NCBI RefSeq assembly: GCF_000725425.1
Contig: NZ_CP006019.1
Location: forward strand, 310,001 to 374,000
DNA from: Palaeococcus pacificus DY20341
GTDB taxonomy: Archaea; Methanobacteriota_B; Thermococci; Thermococcales; Thermococcaceae
DNA length: 64,000 nt
Reading direction: 5' to 3'
A program made the translations under genes and the position numbers. Under the pieces are notes generated by a model that saw nothing but the letters and a program-made list of their open reading frames with translations, searched no databases and was not told the origin of the DNA. Shown here piece by piece: positions 44,871-53,896 of the stretch; position 1 is the first letter of the stretch, and every line of letters starts with the position of its first letter.

Positions 44871-45950
44871 TCAAAGCACTATTAACTCCTTCCCTGCTTT
44901 TGTGAGCCTCTTTCCTTTTCCATTGATTATAGCAACGTCATCCTCGATTCTAACCCCAACTTTGCCAGGAATATAAATACCAGGCTCTATCGTGAACGTC
45001 ATGCCTTCTTCCAATATGGTCTCGCTGTGCTGCGCTATGTATGGTTCTTCATGCACATCTAAGCCCAAGCCATGGCCGGTTCTGTGGATGAAGTACTTTC
45101 CATAACCTTTTTTCGTGATTTCCCCTCTTGCCACAGCATCTATTTCTTTTGCAGTGATTCCTTCCCTAACAGCTTGGACTGCTCTTTCTTGGGCTTCTTT
45201 AATGACGTCATAAACTTCTAAAGCTAGCTCAGAAGGTTTTCCAATCGCTATGGTGCGCGTTATGTCGGAGCAGTAGCCCTTGTACTTAGCTCCATAGTCG
45301 AGAATTACCAAATCCCCCTTCTTGAGCTTCCTATCGCTCGGTGTGTGGTGTGGGTTGGCTCCATTTTCACCAGCTGCCACAATTGGCTCGAATGATATTC
45401 CATCGGCTCTCTCATTTATGAGGTATTCTATGAGCGCCGCCACCTGCTTCTCGCTCATTCCCTCCAAGTCTCTCTCGATGAGCTCATAGAATACCTCATC
45501 CACAGCTTGTGCCGCTTTCTCCATTAGCTTGAGCTCTCCTCTGTCCTTCTTTATCCTCAGCTTTGACGTTAGAGCACTCAAAAGGCCGAGCTCGTAGTCC
45601 ATGAGGATATTTTCAATCTTAACGAGCATCATCGCTGGCATAGTGTCTTCCACTAAAATTTTTCCCCTCCTCAAGTTGAGCTCATCTAAAACGCCTTTTA
45701 AAATGAGGTAGGGATTTTCATCATCACCCCAAAAAATAGCCCTTCCCTCCCAGTTCTCTTTTACTTCATTTTCATAGAGCTTGGGGGCTATGATAACGCT
45801 TTCTCCCTCCCTGTTTAGAGCTAATAAAAATAGCCTTTCGCCTGTGGCAGAGGGATTTAAGCCCGTCAAATAATAAAAGTTCGTGCCCGGCGTTATCAGT
45901 GCTCCCATATAATCGTCCATAAGCCCAACGAGCTTATCAAGCCTGTTCAT
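44871..45950 (-). CDS. pepQ: Xaa-Pro dipeptidase (prolidase)
   Basis: A 359-residue M24 metallopeptidase that cleaves dipeptides with C-terminal proline. The pita-bread domain carries the metal ligands: Asp in ILDYGAKYKG and Asp in YCSDITRT (about 215-233), His in HRTGHGLGLDVHE (about 288-300), and Glu in FTIEPGIYI and VRIEDDVAI (about 318-340). The N-terminal domain is about 125 residues. ATG 45950 with AGGTGG upstream is preferred over GTG 45959. It diverges from the eL15 gene. The length equals characterised Pyrococcus prolidases. Confidence 0.93.
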   Translation of the reverse strand: MNRLDKLVGLMDDYMGALITPGTNFYYLTGLNPSATGERLFLLALNREGESVIIAPKLYENEVKENWEGRAIFWGDDENPYLILKGVLDELNLRRGKILVEDTMPAMMLVKIENILMDYELGLLSALTSKLRIKKDRGELKLMEKAAQAVDEVFYELIERDLEGMSEKQVAALIEYLINERADGISFEPIVAAGENGANPHHTPSDRKLKKGDLVILDYGAKYKGYCSDITRTIAIGKPSELALEVYDVIKEAQERAVQAVREGITAKEIDAVARGEITKKGYGKYFIHRTGHGLGLDVHEEPYIAQHSETILEEGMTFTIEPGIYIPGKVGVRIEDDVAIINGKGKRLTKAGKELIVL

Positions 45951-46000
45951 TTCGACCACCTAAATACCTCATCTCTTGGATGTATTAACTCTTCCGCAAC

Positions 46001-46009
46001 CTTTAAAAA
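46001..46009 (+). promoter_or_regulatory. TATA box of the eL15 operon
   Basis: CTTTAAAAA after CCGCAAC, an ideal BRE/TATA pair. The start is expected near 46029, giving a leader of about 75 nt that contains two hairpins (46037-46075). Confidence 0.6.
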
Positions 46010-46036
46010 CTAGAACTCTAAACTCACCACGACTAG

Positions 46037-46075
46037 GCGGGGGAAACCCGCGGGATGTTCCGCTAAGCGGAGAAC
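46037..46075 (+). promoter_or_regulatory. Structured leader upstream of eL15
   Basis: Hairpin A: GCGGG, loop GGAAA, CCCGC (46037-46051). Hairpin B: TCCGC, loop TAA, GCGGA (46059-46071), which can be extended by GTT/AAC around a two-base bulge (46057-46075). The sequence is far more GC-rich than the rest of the intergenic DNA. It may be a binding site for autogenous control of the ribosomal protein, or part of a small RNA. No known family is recognised. Confidence 0.5.
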
Positions 46076-46103
46076 CATAAACAGCAAAAACGAGGTGAAA
46101 AAG

Positions 46104-46688
46104 ATGGGAATGTACAAATACATAAGAGAAGCCTGGAAAGCTCCAAAGAAGAGCTATGTTAAAGACTTGTTGAAAATTAGAATGATTAAGTGGAGAAGGG
46201 AGCCAAGTGTTATTAGGATTGAGAGGCCAACCAGATTGGATAGAGCTAGGAACCTCGGCTATCAAGCAAAGCAAGGCTATGTCGTTGTGAGAGTTAGAGT
46301 TAGGAGAGGAGGAAGAAAGAGGCCAAGGTGGAGGGCCGGAAGAAAGCCAAGTAAGATGGGTCAAGTTAAGTACTCACCAAAGAAGAGCCTTCAATGGATT
46401 GCTGAAGAGAAGGCCGCGAGAAAGTTCCCCAACCTTGAGGTTCTCAACTCCTACTGGGTTGGCGAGGATGGAATGTACAAGTGGTTTGAAGTTATACTGG
46501 TCGACCCACACCACCCTGTTATTAAGAGCGATCCAAAGATCGCTTGGATTGCCGGAAGGGCCCACAAGGGTAGAGTCTTTAGAGGTCTTACCTCAGCCGG
46601 CAAGAAGAGCAGAGGTCTTAGAAACAAGGGTAAGGGTGCTGAGAAGATTAGGCCAAGCATTAGGGCCAACGGCAGAAGAGGTAAGTGA
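46104..46688 (+). CDS. rpl15e: 50S ribosomal protein eL15
   Basis: A 194-residue L15e, absent from bacteria, highly basic. It shows [17 protein letters not shown] at the start, [20 protein letters not shown] (about 71-90), the [19 protein letters not shown] segment (starting about 115), and a basic C-terminus. ATG 46104 has GAGGTGA upstream. It opens the superoperon of RNase P, proteasome and exosome genes, with a T-rich tail and a new TATA box just after it. Confidence 0.96.
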   Translation: MGMYKYIREAWKAPKKSYVKDLLKIRMIKWRREPSVIRIERPTRLDRARNLGYQAKQGYVVVRVRVRRGGRKRPRWRAGRKPSKMGQVKYSPKKSLQWIAEEKAARKFPNLEVLNSYWVGEDGMYKWFEVILVDPHHPVIKSDPKIAWIAGRAHKGRVFRGLTSAGKKSRGLRNKGKGAEKIRPSIRANGRRGK

Positions 46689-46710
46689 TTTTTTCCTTCT
46701 TTTCTCTCTG
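46689..46710 (+). terminator. T-rich terminator candidate after eL15
   Basis: TTTTTTCCTTCTTTTCTCTCTG immediately after the eL15 stop. The run of pyrimidines without a stem fits archaeal oligo-T termination, and a strong TATA box follows. Confidence 0.5.
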
Positions 46711-46716
46711 CATCAA

Positions 46717-46725
46717 CCTTTTAAA
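46717..46725 (+). promoter_or_regulatory. TATA box of the RNase P/exosome superoperon
   Basis: CCTTTTAAA after CATCAA. A start near 46746 leaves GGTGATTAAC before ATG 46758. Confidence 0.55.
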
Positions 46726-46757
46726 CCTAAATTTTGAGTTCTTAAACGGTGATTAAC

Positions 46758-47213
46758 ATGGCAAAACTTCAAGCTCATCACATTAGGGTAAGTACTTTCA
46801 TTCACGCAACCGAAGAGCCTGAGAAGGTTTTAGAGGCCTTGGAAACAATATTTCCGGAAAGCATTTCTCAAGAGGATATAGAATTTGAAATAATCAATAC
46901 TGAAGGCTTCTTTGGGAACCCGATTAAAGTTGTCAACGCTGAGCTAAAGAGGAGCAGGAATGTTAGGGCTTTTCTCGAGAACTTAAAAGCTCTCTTAAGC
47001 GACGAGGATAAGGAATATCTTTTGGAGCATCTTGATGAGAAAGTTGATGACGAGGGAACATTTTACATCCGCTTCAACAAGCAGAAAGCTTATTTGGGCG
47101 AGGTTGAAGTTGGCGAAGGTGAAGATGTCATTCAAGTCAAGATAAAGGTTAAAGCTTTTCCAATGAGGAGAGAAAGCGTAGTTAAAGCCGTTGAGGAGTG
47201 GTTACGAGAATGA
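46758..47213 (+). CDS. Predicted RNA-binding protein, DUF54 family
   Basis: A 151-residue protein of the archaeal RNA_binding (DUF54) family, whose ribosomal L5-like fold suggests binding to structured RNA. It begins with AKLQAHHIRVSTFIHATEEPEKV, contains EIINTEGFFGNPIKVVNAEL (starting about 44), and ends with the VKIKVKAFPMRRESVVKAVEEWL segment. It always travels with the exosome and RNase P genes, which supports a role in RNA processing. The end overlaps rnp3 by 4 nt. Confidence 0.85.
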   Translation: MAKLQAHHIRVSTFIHATEEPEKVLEALETIFPESISQEDIEFEIINTEGFFGNPIKVVNAELKRSRNVRAFLENLKALLSDEDKEYLLEHLDEKVDDEGTFYIRFNKQKAYLGEVEVGEGEDVIQVKIKVKAFPMRRESVVKAVEEWLRE

Positions 47214-47842
47214 TTGAGCTTGATGTGAGGGATGAGAAAGCCTATGAATTAGCAAAAGAGTGGTACGATGATGTAGTCTTTACTAAGAAGCTTGTTTTAG
47301 ATAGGAGTCCTGACTATGGGAAGCTTAAGGCAGAGCTAAAAGAGCTCAGAGAAAAGTACGGAAAAGTTGCCCTTCTTCTGATAACAAAAAAGCCCTCGCT
47401 TATTAGGGAAGTTAAGAACAAGCATTTAAAGGCCTTAATTTATGTCCAAGGAGGCAACTTGAGGATAAACCGCTTTGCTCTCGAGAGCAAGGTTGATGCT
47501 TTAATAAGTCCAGAGCTTGGGAGAAAGGATTCGGGCTTAGATCATATCCTTGCTAGGCTAGCAGCTAAAAACAACGTTGCCATCGGTTTTTCTCTCGCTC
47601 CCCTTTTGAGGGCTAATCCCTATGAGCGCGCTAATATCTTGAAGTTTATGATGAGGAACTGGCGTTTGATTGAGAAGTACAAAGCTCCGCGCTTTCTTAC
47701 AACATCTGCCGAGAATATGTGGGAGATAAGGGCTCCAAGAGATTTGATGAGCCTAGGGATAGCTTTGGGGATGGATATTCCTCAGGCTAAGGCTTCTTTA
47801 AGTTTTTATCCCGAAGGGATTTTAGGGAGGCTTGAAAAGTGA
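47210..47842 (+). CDS. rnp3: RNase P protein component 3 (Rpp30)
   Basis: A 210-residue Rpp30 homologue with a TIM-barrel-like fold, a subunit of archaeal RNase P that forms a complex with Pop5. It begins [20 protein letters not shown] and contains [28 protein letters not shown] (starting about 85) and a terminal [12 protein letters not shown]. The start is ATG 47210, overlapping the preceding stop; it also overlaps the Pop5 gene by 4 nt. The partner being next door fits the known Rpp30-Pop5 pairing. Confidence 0.93.
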   Translation: MIELDVRDEKAYELAKEWYDDVVFTKKLVLDRSPDYGKLKAELKELREKYGKVALLLITKKPSLIREVKNKHLKALIYVQGGNLRINRFALESKVDALISPELGRKDSGLDHILARLAAKNNVAIGFSLAPLLRANPYERANILKFMMRNWRLIEKYKAPRFLTTSAENMWEIRAPRDLMSLGIALGMDIPQAKASLSFYPEGILGRLEK

Positions 47843-48201
47843 GTGAGAGACCCAAAACTCTTCCGCCAACTTTAAGAGACAAGCAGAGGTATATAGCGTT
47901 TCAAGTTATTGGGGAGAGGGCGTTTAAAAAAGATGAGATAAAAAGGGCTATTTGGGATGCTTCTCTTAAAACTTTGGGAGAGCTTGGGACGGCTAAAGCC
48001 AAAGTATGGTTCATAAAATTTGACGAAAAAAGTCAAACGGGCATCTTGAGATGTGATAGGAAGTACGTGGAAGAGATGAGGTTTGCCCTAACTATGCTCA
48101 CTCAAATAAACGGTTCAAAGGCAATAGTGAGAACATTGGGAGTTTCGGGGACTATAAGAAGGCTTAAGATGAAGTTTCTAAAAGACTTCGGCTGGAAGTA
48201 G
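47839..48201 (+). CDS. rnp2: RNase P protein component 2 (Pop5)
   Basis: A 120-residue Pop5 homologue of RNase P. The conserved core includes [13 protein letters not shown] (about 13-25), [24 protein letters not shown] (starting about 49) and the [15 protein letters not shown] helix, with an [11 protein letters not shown] segment at the end. It starts with GTG 47839 overlapping the Rpp30 stop. With Rpp29 at 8430 and Rpp30 next to it, three of the RNase P proteins are in this window; Rpp21 is not. Confidence 0.93.
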   Translation: MSERPKTLPPTLRDKQRYIAFQVIGERAFKKDEIKRAIWDASLKTLGELGTAKAKVWFIKFDEKSQTGILRCDRKYVEEMRFALTMLTQINGSKAIVRTLGVSGTIRRLKMKFLKDFGWK

Positions 48202-48203
48202 GG

Positions 48204-49214
48204 ATGGCCATGTTTAGGGTGGAAGTTTATTGCGGCAAAGAAGAGTACGAGAAAGTTTTAAATGCCTTGAATAAGTGGGATTTACTCTTTTACTCTTCTA
48301 AAGTGCTATTTGGGGAGGAAGATGTGTACAAGCTTGAAATTTACGCTCCTGACTATGTGATAAATGAGCTCGTAAATGATTTGGTAGGCTCAATAGACTT
48401 AAGAAAGGGCAAAAATTCGATAGTTTGGGAGAAAATTAGTGCAGGAAAGTCCATTAAGTACCAAACGTCCAAGAAAAGCTTAGAGAAATATTCATCAACT
48501 TGGAGCAAAGAGACAATTGAAAAGCTGACGGAAGACGCCGCTTCCAAAGCCAAAGTGGGGCCTATAGAGCTTACATTGGGTGCTGTTGCGTCAATAATAG
48601 CCTTGATTGGACTTGTAAACGACAACATCGTTTTAATAATTTCTGCGATGCTCCTCTCTCCGATATTAAGTCCGCTTTATGGATTTTCTATAAACGTAAT
48701 AATGGGAAAGAAAAAATGGGTTTTTTCTTCTTTGTATTCAATTTTAAAGCTTTTAATAACGATTTTCTTAACCTCAACGCTCATGTCTTTAGTATTGAAG
48801 GCCTTTAGTTTAATTCCCGTAGAGCCTACGGGAGAGATACTCGCTAGGGCAAACACTGGAATAATTTTTATCCTAATGGCAGTTTTGCTGGGCTACGCTG
48901 GTGTAGTAGCCATAGTGAGTAAAATTCCTGAGATACTCGCGGGTATAGCAATAGCAGCAGCATTAGTACCTCCCACTACGGTTATTGGAGTGTCTCTCGT
49001 GATGGGATGGCGAGAAGTTCTGCTGGGCTCTCTTACACTTACTTTGGAAAACGTTGTTGGACTCCTCACAGGCTCCATTTTGGCCCTCTACATTTTGAAT
49101 GTCAGCCCAAGGAGCTACTACGAAAAGAGAGCGGCAAGGATGTACACTAAGAGAACCATAGCTGTCCTGCTAATTCTCGTATTCATGCTCATTTTGATTG
49201 AAGTAGTCTCTTAG
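48204..49214 (+). CDS. DUF389-family membrane protein
   Basis: A 336-residue protein of the TIGR00341/DUF389 family of unknown function. A soluble N-terminal domain (about 1-115, alpha/beta, ACT-like in appearance) precedes about six membrane segments (130-160, 176-200, 217-238, 240-270, 285-300, 312-335). A conserved stretch AMLLSPILSPLYGFS (about 147-161) and LVPPTTVIGVSLVMG (about 254-268) are visible. It starts 2 nt after Pop5, an unexpected insertion in an RNA-processing operon. An alternative ATG lies two codons inside. Confidence 0.82.
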   Translation: MAMFRVEVYCGKEEYEKVLNALNKWDLLFYSSKVLFGEEDVYKLEIYAPDYVINELVNDLVGSIDLRKGKNSIVWEKISAGKSIKYQTSKKSLEKYSSTWSKETIEKLTEDAASKAKVGPIELTLGAVASIIALIGLVNDNIVLIISAMLLSPILSPLYGFSINVIMGKKKWVFSSLYSILKLLITIFLTSTLMSLVLKAFSLIPVEPTGEILARANTGIIFILMAVLLGYAGVVAIVSKIPEILAGIAIAAALVPPTTVIGVSLVMGWREVLLGSLTLTLENVVGLLTGSILALYILNVSPRSYYEKRAARMYTKRTIAVLLILVFMLILIEVVS

Positions 49215-49312
49215 TTTTTTGCATTACTATTAGAGGGATGTCAAAATGAAAACAGAAACGTGCCTCCGGGGGAAAAGCTTAATTATCAACTCATCAATTC
49301 TATCTATCGGAG

Positions 49313-49349
49313 AGTATATAAAGGCAAAAAATTAAGCTTGTTTATAAAA
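49313..49349 (+). promoter_or_regulatory. Two TATA-like boxes upstream of psmA
   Basis: AGTATATAAAG (49313-49322) and TTTATAAAA (49341-49349) lie in the 164-nt gap before the proteasome gene. The first predicts a start near 49343 and a leader of about 36 nt; the second would start right at the Shine-Dalgarno GAGGTGA (49366-49372). The first is more likely. Confidence 0.5.
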
Positions 49350-49378
49350 GATTGCGATAACTTATGAGGTGATGTAAA

Positions 49379-50161
49379 ATGGCGTTTGTACCACCACAAG
49401 CGGGATATGATAGGGCCATAACAGTCTTCAGCCCAGATGGGAGGCTTTTCCAAGTACAATATGCAAGAGAAGCCGTCAAGAGGGGAGCAACGGCCGTCGG
49501 TGTTAAATGCAAAGAGGGTGTTGTCTTGGCCGTTGAAAAAAGAGTAACGAGCCGTTTAATAGAACCCGAGAGCTATGAGAAGATCTTCCAAATTGATGAG
49601 CACATAGCTGCTGCTTCAAGTGGTATAATAGCCGATGCGAGGATTTTAGTCGATAGAGCCCGTTTAGAGGCTCAAATCTACAGGTTGACCTATGGTGAGC
49701 CTGTTCCTCTAACAGTTCTCGTTAAGAAGATCTGCGACCTGAAGCAAATGCACACTCAATACGGCGGTGTAAGACCTTTTGGTGCCGCCCTGCTGATGGC
49801 AGGTGTTAATGAAAAACCCGAGCTCTTTGAGACCGATCCGAGCGGCGCTTACTTCGAGTGGAAGGCTGTTGCAATAGGAAGTGGAAGAAACATAGCTATG
49901 GCAATATTCGAGGAGAAGTACCGTGAAGATATGGACATGGATGAGGCCATAAAGCTGGCAATATTTGCTTTGGCTAAGACAATGGAGAGCCCAACTCCAG
50001 AGAGCATTGAGGTTGCGGTGATAACTCTGGAGAACAAGAGGTTTGAGAAAGTAAGCTCAGAGAAGATCGCTAAATGTTTGGAAGAGGCTATTAAAGAAGC
50101 AGAGGAAGCAGAAGTTGAAGAGGAAAATATGGATTACTCTGACTTAGACAACAACTATTGA
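49379..50161 (+). CDS. psmA: Proteasome alpha subunit
   Basis: A 260-residue alpha subunit forming the gating rings of the 20S proteasome. The N-terminal gate motif [20 protein letters not shown] (starting about 9) with the Tyr-Asp-Arg triad is intact. The [11 protein letters not shown] segment (about 131-141) and GSGRN (about 165) are typical. The C-terminal acidic tail ([19 protein letters not shown]) is common in archaea. The stop is fused to TGAGGTGG for SBDS. The beta subunit is not in this window. Confidence 0.96.
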   Translation: MAFVPPQAGYDRAITVFSPDGRLFQVQYAREAVKRGATAVGVKCKEGVVLAVEKRVTSRLIEPESYEKIFQIDEHIAAASSGIIADARILVDRARLEAQIYRLTYGEPVPLTVLVKKICDLKQMHTQYGGVRPFGAALLMAGVNEKPELFETDPSGAYFEWKAVAIGSGRNIAMAIFEEKYREDMDMDEAIKLAIFALAKTMESPTPESIEVAVITLENKRFEKVSSEKIAKCLEEAIKEAEEAEVEEENMDYSDLDNNY

Positions 50162-50171
50162 GGTGGCGTTT

Positions 50172-50882
50172 ATGCCAATTGACGTTGATAAGGCAGTAAT
50201 TGCGCGGTTGAAGACTCACGGTGAGACGTTTGAGATACTAGTTGATCCTTATCTGGCAAGGGACTTTAAGGAAGGTAAAGAGGTCCCAATAGATGAGATT
50301 CTCGCTACCCCTTACATTTTTAAGGATGCTCATAAGGGGGATAAGGCGAGCGAACACGAAATGGAAAAGATTTTTGGGACAAGCGATCCCTATGAAGTGG
50401 CCAAAGTTATTTTGAGGAAAGGAGATGTTCAGCTCACAGCACAACAGAGAAGAGAGATGCTCGAGGAGAAGAGGAAACAAGTGGCCACGATAATCCATAG
50501 GAATGGAGTTGATCCGAGAACGGGCTATCCACACCCACCAGAGCGCATACTAAAAGCTATGGACGAGGCAGGGGTTCATGTGGACATCTTCAAAGATGCT
50601 GAAGCTCAAGTACCCAGCATTTTAAAGGCCATAAGAAGAATCCTACCAATAAAGATCGAGACAAAAGTAATAGCTGTAAAAATACCCTCTGACTACACAG
50701 GAAGAGCATTTGGAGAAGTTAGGAAGTTCGGTACGATTAAAAAGGAAGAGTGGGGAAAGGATGGCTCATGGATGTTTTTAATCGAAATTCCCGGTGGAGT
50801 TGAGGAAGAGTTTTATGAGAAGCTTAATGCCCTTACAAAGGGCACTGCTATGACTAAACTTATAGAGAGGAAGGGACTATGA
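50172..50882 (+). CDS. Ribosome maturation protein SBDS homologue
   Basis: A 236-residue archaeal SBDS (Shwachman-Bodian-Diamond) protein that acts with EF-2-like GTPase to release aIF6 from the large subunit. Domain 1 (about 1-85) contains [18 protein letters not shown] and [15 protein letters not shown]. Domain 2 holds [25 protein letters not shown] (starting about 81), and domain 3 lies at about 150-236. ATG 50172 is preferred. The end overlaps rrp4 by 4 nt. Confidence 0.94.
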   Translation: MPIDVDKAVIARLKTHGETFEILVDPYLARDFKEGKEVPIDEILATPYIFKDAHKGDKASEHEMEKIFGTSDPYEVAKVILRKGDVQLTAQQRREMLEEKRKQVATIIHRNGVDPRTGYPHPPERILKAMDEAGVHVDIFKDAEAQVPSILKAIRRILPIKIETKVIAVKIPSDYTGRAFGEVRKFGTIKKEEWGKDGSWMFLIEIPGGVEEEFYEKLNALTKGTAMTKLIERKGL

Positions 50883-51652
50883 AGAAGGTTTTTGTTAATA
50901 GTAAGGAGTTAGTGGTTCCAGGGACGCTAATAGCACAGGGACCATACAAACCAGGCAAAGGGACATTTAGAGAGGGCAATAGAGTTTACGCGGCAGTTAT
51001 AGGCTTGGTAGAAATTAGAGGAGATATGATAAGAGTAATACCATTAGAAGGACCTTATATTCCAGAGGTCGGGGACAACGTAATAGGAAAGATTGTGGAC
51101 GTCAGATTCTCTAACTGGGCCGTTGATATTGGGGCCCCATATCAAGCGGGATTGAGAATACAGGATGTCACTGACGAGAGAGTAGACCTGTCAAAAACTG
51201 ACTTGAGGAAAATATTCGATATTGGAGACATAATATATGCAAAGGTCAAAGCCTTCAATGAAGTCAACCAAATAGACCTTGCAACCAAAGGAATGCCATT
51301 CAACGGCGGCCCGCTTAGAGGAGGGCAGATAGTGCAGATAACTCCCTCGAAGGTGCCCCGTCTTATAGGAAAGGGCGGCTCAATGATAAACATGATTAAA
51401 CGCCTAACTAACACTCGTATAATCGTTGGTCAGAACGGTTGGGTATGGGTGAGCGGAAGAAAGAAGGAGCTTGAGAACTTAGCGATAGAGGCTATTCTAA
51501 AAGTGAACAGGGAAAGCCACACTCAAGGATTGACAGATAGAGTGAAGGACTACCTTCTCAAGAGGCTGGAAGCTTTGAAAGAGCAAGGAGTAATTGAAGA
51601 GATCCCCCAATTTGAAGTGAAGGGAGGAGAAAACAATGATGGAAAAGCCTGA
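50879..51652 (+). CDS. rrp4: Exosome subunit Rrp4
   Basis: A 257-residue cap protein of the archaeal exosome that binds RNA. The N-terminal domain (about 1-60) is followed by an S1 domain (about 62-135, with [28 protein letters not shown]) and a KH domain (about 145-225, with [19 protein letters not shown], the GKGG loop). It overlaps SBDS by 4 nt and rrp41 by 17 nt, consistent with coordinated production. Confidence 0.96.
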   Translation: MKKVFVNSKELVVPGTLIAQGPYKPGKGTFREGNRVYAAVIGLVEIRGDMIRVIPLEGPYIPEVGDNVIGKIVDVRFSNWAVDIGAPYQAGLRIQDVTDERVDLSKTDLRKIFDIGDIIYAKVKAFNEVNQIDLATKGMPFNGGPLRGGQIVQITPSKVPRLIGKGGSMINMIKRLTNTRIIVGQNGWVWVSGRKKELENLAIEAILKVNRESHTQGLTDRVKDYLLKRLEALKEQGVIEEIPQFEVKGGENNDGKA

Positions 51653-52376
51653 AGAATTGAAGTTAATAGATGAGAATGGGTATAGGATTGATGGTAGGAA
51701 AAAGTACGAGCTTAGAAAAGTCAATATGAAAGTAGGAGTTTTAAAGAATGCAAATGGTTCAGCTTACGTAGAATGGGGTAAAAATAAAATTTTGGCTGCA
51801 GTTTATGGCCCTAGGGAAATTCACCCAAAGCACCTTCAAAGGCCCGATAGAGCCATTCTTCGTGTTAGGTACAACATGGCACCATTTAGTGTTGAGGAGA
51901 GAAAGAAGCCTGGGCCGGATAGGAGAAGCGTTGAGATTAGCAAAGTCATTAGAGGAGCCTTAGAGCCTGCTGTAATTTTAGAGCTCTTCCCAAGAACATC
52001 CATAGATGTGTTTATAGAGGTTCTTCAAGCTGATGCTGGAACTAGAGTGGCTGGAATAGTGGCAGCTTCTCTGGCGCTGGCCGATGCAGGAATTCCAATG
52101 AAGGATTTAGTTTCCGCATGTGCGGCAGGGAAGATAGAGGATGAAATAGTCCTCGATCTGAACAAGGAGGAGGACAACTATGGAACCGCTGATGTCCCAG
52201 TTGCCATAATGCCAATCAAGAACGACATAACTCTGCTCCAAATGGATGGTTATTTGACCAAGGAGGAGTTTTTGGAAGCAGTTAGATTAGCAATAAAGGG
52301 CGCAAAAGCAGTGTACCAAAAGCAGAGAGAGGCTTTGAAGGAAAGATACCTCAATGTTCTTCAGGAGGAGGAATGA
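51636..52376 (+). CDS. rrp41: Exosome catalytic subunit Rrp41
   Basis: A 246-residue RNase PH-like phosphorolytic 3'-to-5' exoribonuclease, the catalytic subunit of the exosome ring. Visible parts are [15 protein letters not shown] (about 17-31), the Arg-rich [21 protein letters not shown] region (starting about 69), [23 protein letters not shown] (starting about 112) with phosphate-binding residues, and [15 protein letters not shown] (about 177-191) with the catalytic Asp. GGGAGGAG upstream supports the start; a second ATG is the next codon. Confidence 0.96.
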   Translation: MMEKPEELKLIDENGYRIDGRKKYELRKVNMKVGVLKNANGSAYVEWGKNKILAAVYGPREIHPKHLQRPDRAILRVRYNMAPFSVEERKKPGPDRRSVEISKVIRGALEPAVILELFPRTSIDVFIEVLQADAGTRVAGIVAASLALADAGIPMKDLVSACAAGKIEDEIVLDLNKEEDNYGTADVPVAIMPIKNDITLLQMDGYLTKEEFLEAVRLAIKGAKAVYQKQREALKERYLNVLQEEE

Positions 52377-52379
52377 GAG

Positions 52380-53189
52380 ATGGAGATTGTAGCATCAATC
52401 ATGAAGGATTATATTATGGAGTTGCTTAAGGAAGGAAAGAGAGTCGATGGAAGAGGCTTAGAGGACTACAGATCATTGGAGATTAAGACTAATGTAATTA
52501 AAAAAGCAGAAGGTTCAGCATGGGTGAGATTGGGAGATACCCAAGTTCTCGTAGGTATAAAGGCGGATGTTGGAGAGCCTTTCCCAGATTTGCCCAACAT
52601 GGGTGTCATAACTACAAACGTTGAGCTTGTTCCATTAGCTTCACCAACCTTTGAGCCAGGCCCACCAGACGAGCGCTCCATAGAGCTAGCGAGGGTTGTT
52701 GATAGAGGAATTAGAGAAAGCCAAACTATAGACTTAGAAAAGCTCGTAATAGTTCCAGGGAAGCTCGTTAGGGTCGTGTTCATAGACATCCACGTTTTAG
52801 ACCATGACGGAAATCTAGTGGATGCATGTGGAATTGGAGCAATAGCAGCTCTCTTGAGCACGAAGCTTCCAAAAATCGAGTATAATGAGGAAACAGGAGA
52901 AATAACTAAATTAGATGAATATGAACCGCTCCCAGTAACAAAAATCCCAATTCCAGTAAGCTTCGTTAAGATAAGGGACAACCTCTTAGTTGACCCGAAC
53001 CTCGAGGAAGAGCAGGTTATGGATGGAAAGCTAACTATAACAACGGATGAGAATGGATACATCTCTGCTGTTCAGAAGAGTGAGGGTGGAAGCTTCAAGC
53101 TCGAGGAAATCATGTATGCTATTGACGTCGCCCTAAAGAGGGCAGGCGAAATTAGACAAGTTGTCCTCGATGCCATTAAAGAGGAGTGA
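52380..53189 (+). CDS. rrp42: Exosome subunit Rrp42
   Basis: A 269-residue non-catalytic RNase PH-fold partner of Rrp41 in the hexameric ring. It has [16 protein letters not shown] (about 19-34), [24 protein letters not shown] (starting about 44), and [25 protein letters not shown] (starting about 136). Active-site residues of Rrp41 are not conserved. It starts 3 nt after the rrp41 stop. A T-rich region and a TATA box follow before eL43. Confidence 0.96.
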   Translation: MEIVASIMKDYIMELLKEGKRVDGRGLEDYRSLEIKTNVIKKAEGSAWVRLGDTQVLVGIKADVGEPFPDLPNMGVITTNVELVPLASPTFEPGPPDERSIELARVVDRGIRESQTIDLEKLVIVPGKLVRVVFIDIHVLDHDGNLVDACGIGAIAALLSTKLPKIEYNEETGEITKLDEYEPLPVTKIPIPVSFVKIRDNLLVDPNLEEEQVMDGKLTITTDENGYISAVQKSEGGSFKLEEIMYAIDVALKRAGEIRQVVLDAIKEE

Positions 53190-53316
53190 GCTTTCCTTTT
53201 TTCCATCTCTTTTGGAAACCTTGTCCTTTGAGAAGAGAGCTACATCAAAAGGCTTATAAATGGCAGGTTAGACCTAAAGACGTAAAAATAAAAACCACTC
53301 AAATTTTAAGGAAAAG

Positions 53317-53325
53317 CCTTTTAAA
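53317..53325 (+). promoter_or_regulatory. TATA box upstream of eL43
   Basis: CCTTTTAAA after GAAAAG. The start is expected near 53347, giving a leader of about 30 nt with GAGGTGA before ATG 53378. This gap of 188 nt contains no other gene. Confidence 0.55.
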
Positions 53326-53377
53326 TGGCCTGTGCATATTGGTCTTCAGCATAATCATCATTAGAGGTGATGCTCAT

Positions 53378-53665
53378 ATGGCTAAAGCTAAAAAGAAAAC
53401 AAGGAAGATAAGCAAGGTTGGTTCCGCTGGAAGGTTTGGTCCAAGGTATGGTCTCAAGATTAGGAGAAGAGTTGCCGCCGTTGAGGCAAGGATGAAGCAA
53501 AAGCACATCTGCCCAGTCTGTGGAAGAAAGGGTGTAAAGAGAATAAGCACTGGAATATGGCAATGCCAAAAGTGCGGCGCAACTTTTGCTGGCGGTGCTT
53601 ACTTGCCATCAACACCTGTTGGAAAGGTTGCTTTGAGAGTTACAGAGAGCAAAGCAAGGGGTTAA
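53378..53665 (+). CDS. rpl37ae: 50S ribosomal protein eL43 (L37Ae)
   Basis: A 95-residue, basic L37Ae with a zinc ribbon: HICPVCGRK (about 44-52) and [13 protein letters not shown] (about 62-74) provide two CX2C pairs. The N-terminus is [22 protein letters not shown] start at ATG 53378 behind GAGGTGA, although the frame stays open for 64 more codons upstream; that upstream part includes the promoter and resembles no protein. It lies between the exosome genes and rpoP. Confidence 0.95.
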   Translation: MAKAKKKTRKISKVGSAGRFGPRYGLKIRRRVAAVEARMKQKHICPVCGRKGVKRISTGIWQCQKCGATFAGGAYLPSTPVGKVALRVTESKARG

Positions 53666-53694
53666 TCCCCTAAAAACTCTTTTTGGTGAGAAAA

Positions 53695-53844
53695 ATGGTT
53701 GAGGCAGTATATAGATGTGCTAAATGTGGAAAGGAGTTTAAACTTGATTTGGAAACTGTTAGGGAAGTCCGCTGTTCATACTGCGGCAGCAAAATACTCT
53801 ACAAACCAAGGCCAAAGGTAGCTAGAAGAGTTAAGGCTATCTGA
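53695..53844 (+). CDS. rpoP: DNA-directed RNA polymerase subunit P
   Basis: A 49-residue Rpb12/Rpc10 homologue, part of the assembly platform with subunits D and L. The zinc ribbon is Cys8-X2-Cys11 and Cys27-X2-Cys30 (YRCAKCGKEF and RCSYCGSKIL), followed by the basic KPRPKVARRVKAI tail. GGTGAG precedes ATG 53695. It is too short for most frame lists but is complete. Confidence 0.96.
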   Translation: MVEAVYRCAKCGKEFKLDLETVREVRCSYCGSKILYKPRPKVARRVKAI

Positions 53845-53896
53845 TTGCCTTAGTTGTTTTGCTTTCGTTTAAATCAAAACTTAAGCGGTGCAAGCG

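Noticed and set aside
49313-49349. Small gene in the DUF389-psmA gap
   Set aside because: No frame with a start, ribosome binding site and plausible protein sequence; the gap is explained by promoter elements.
53186-53377. Upstream extension of the eL43 frame
   Set aside because: The extension contains the TATA box and the Shine-Dalgarno site of eL43, and known L37Ae proteins begin at the internal ATG.
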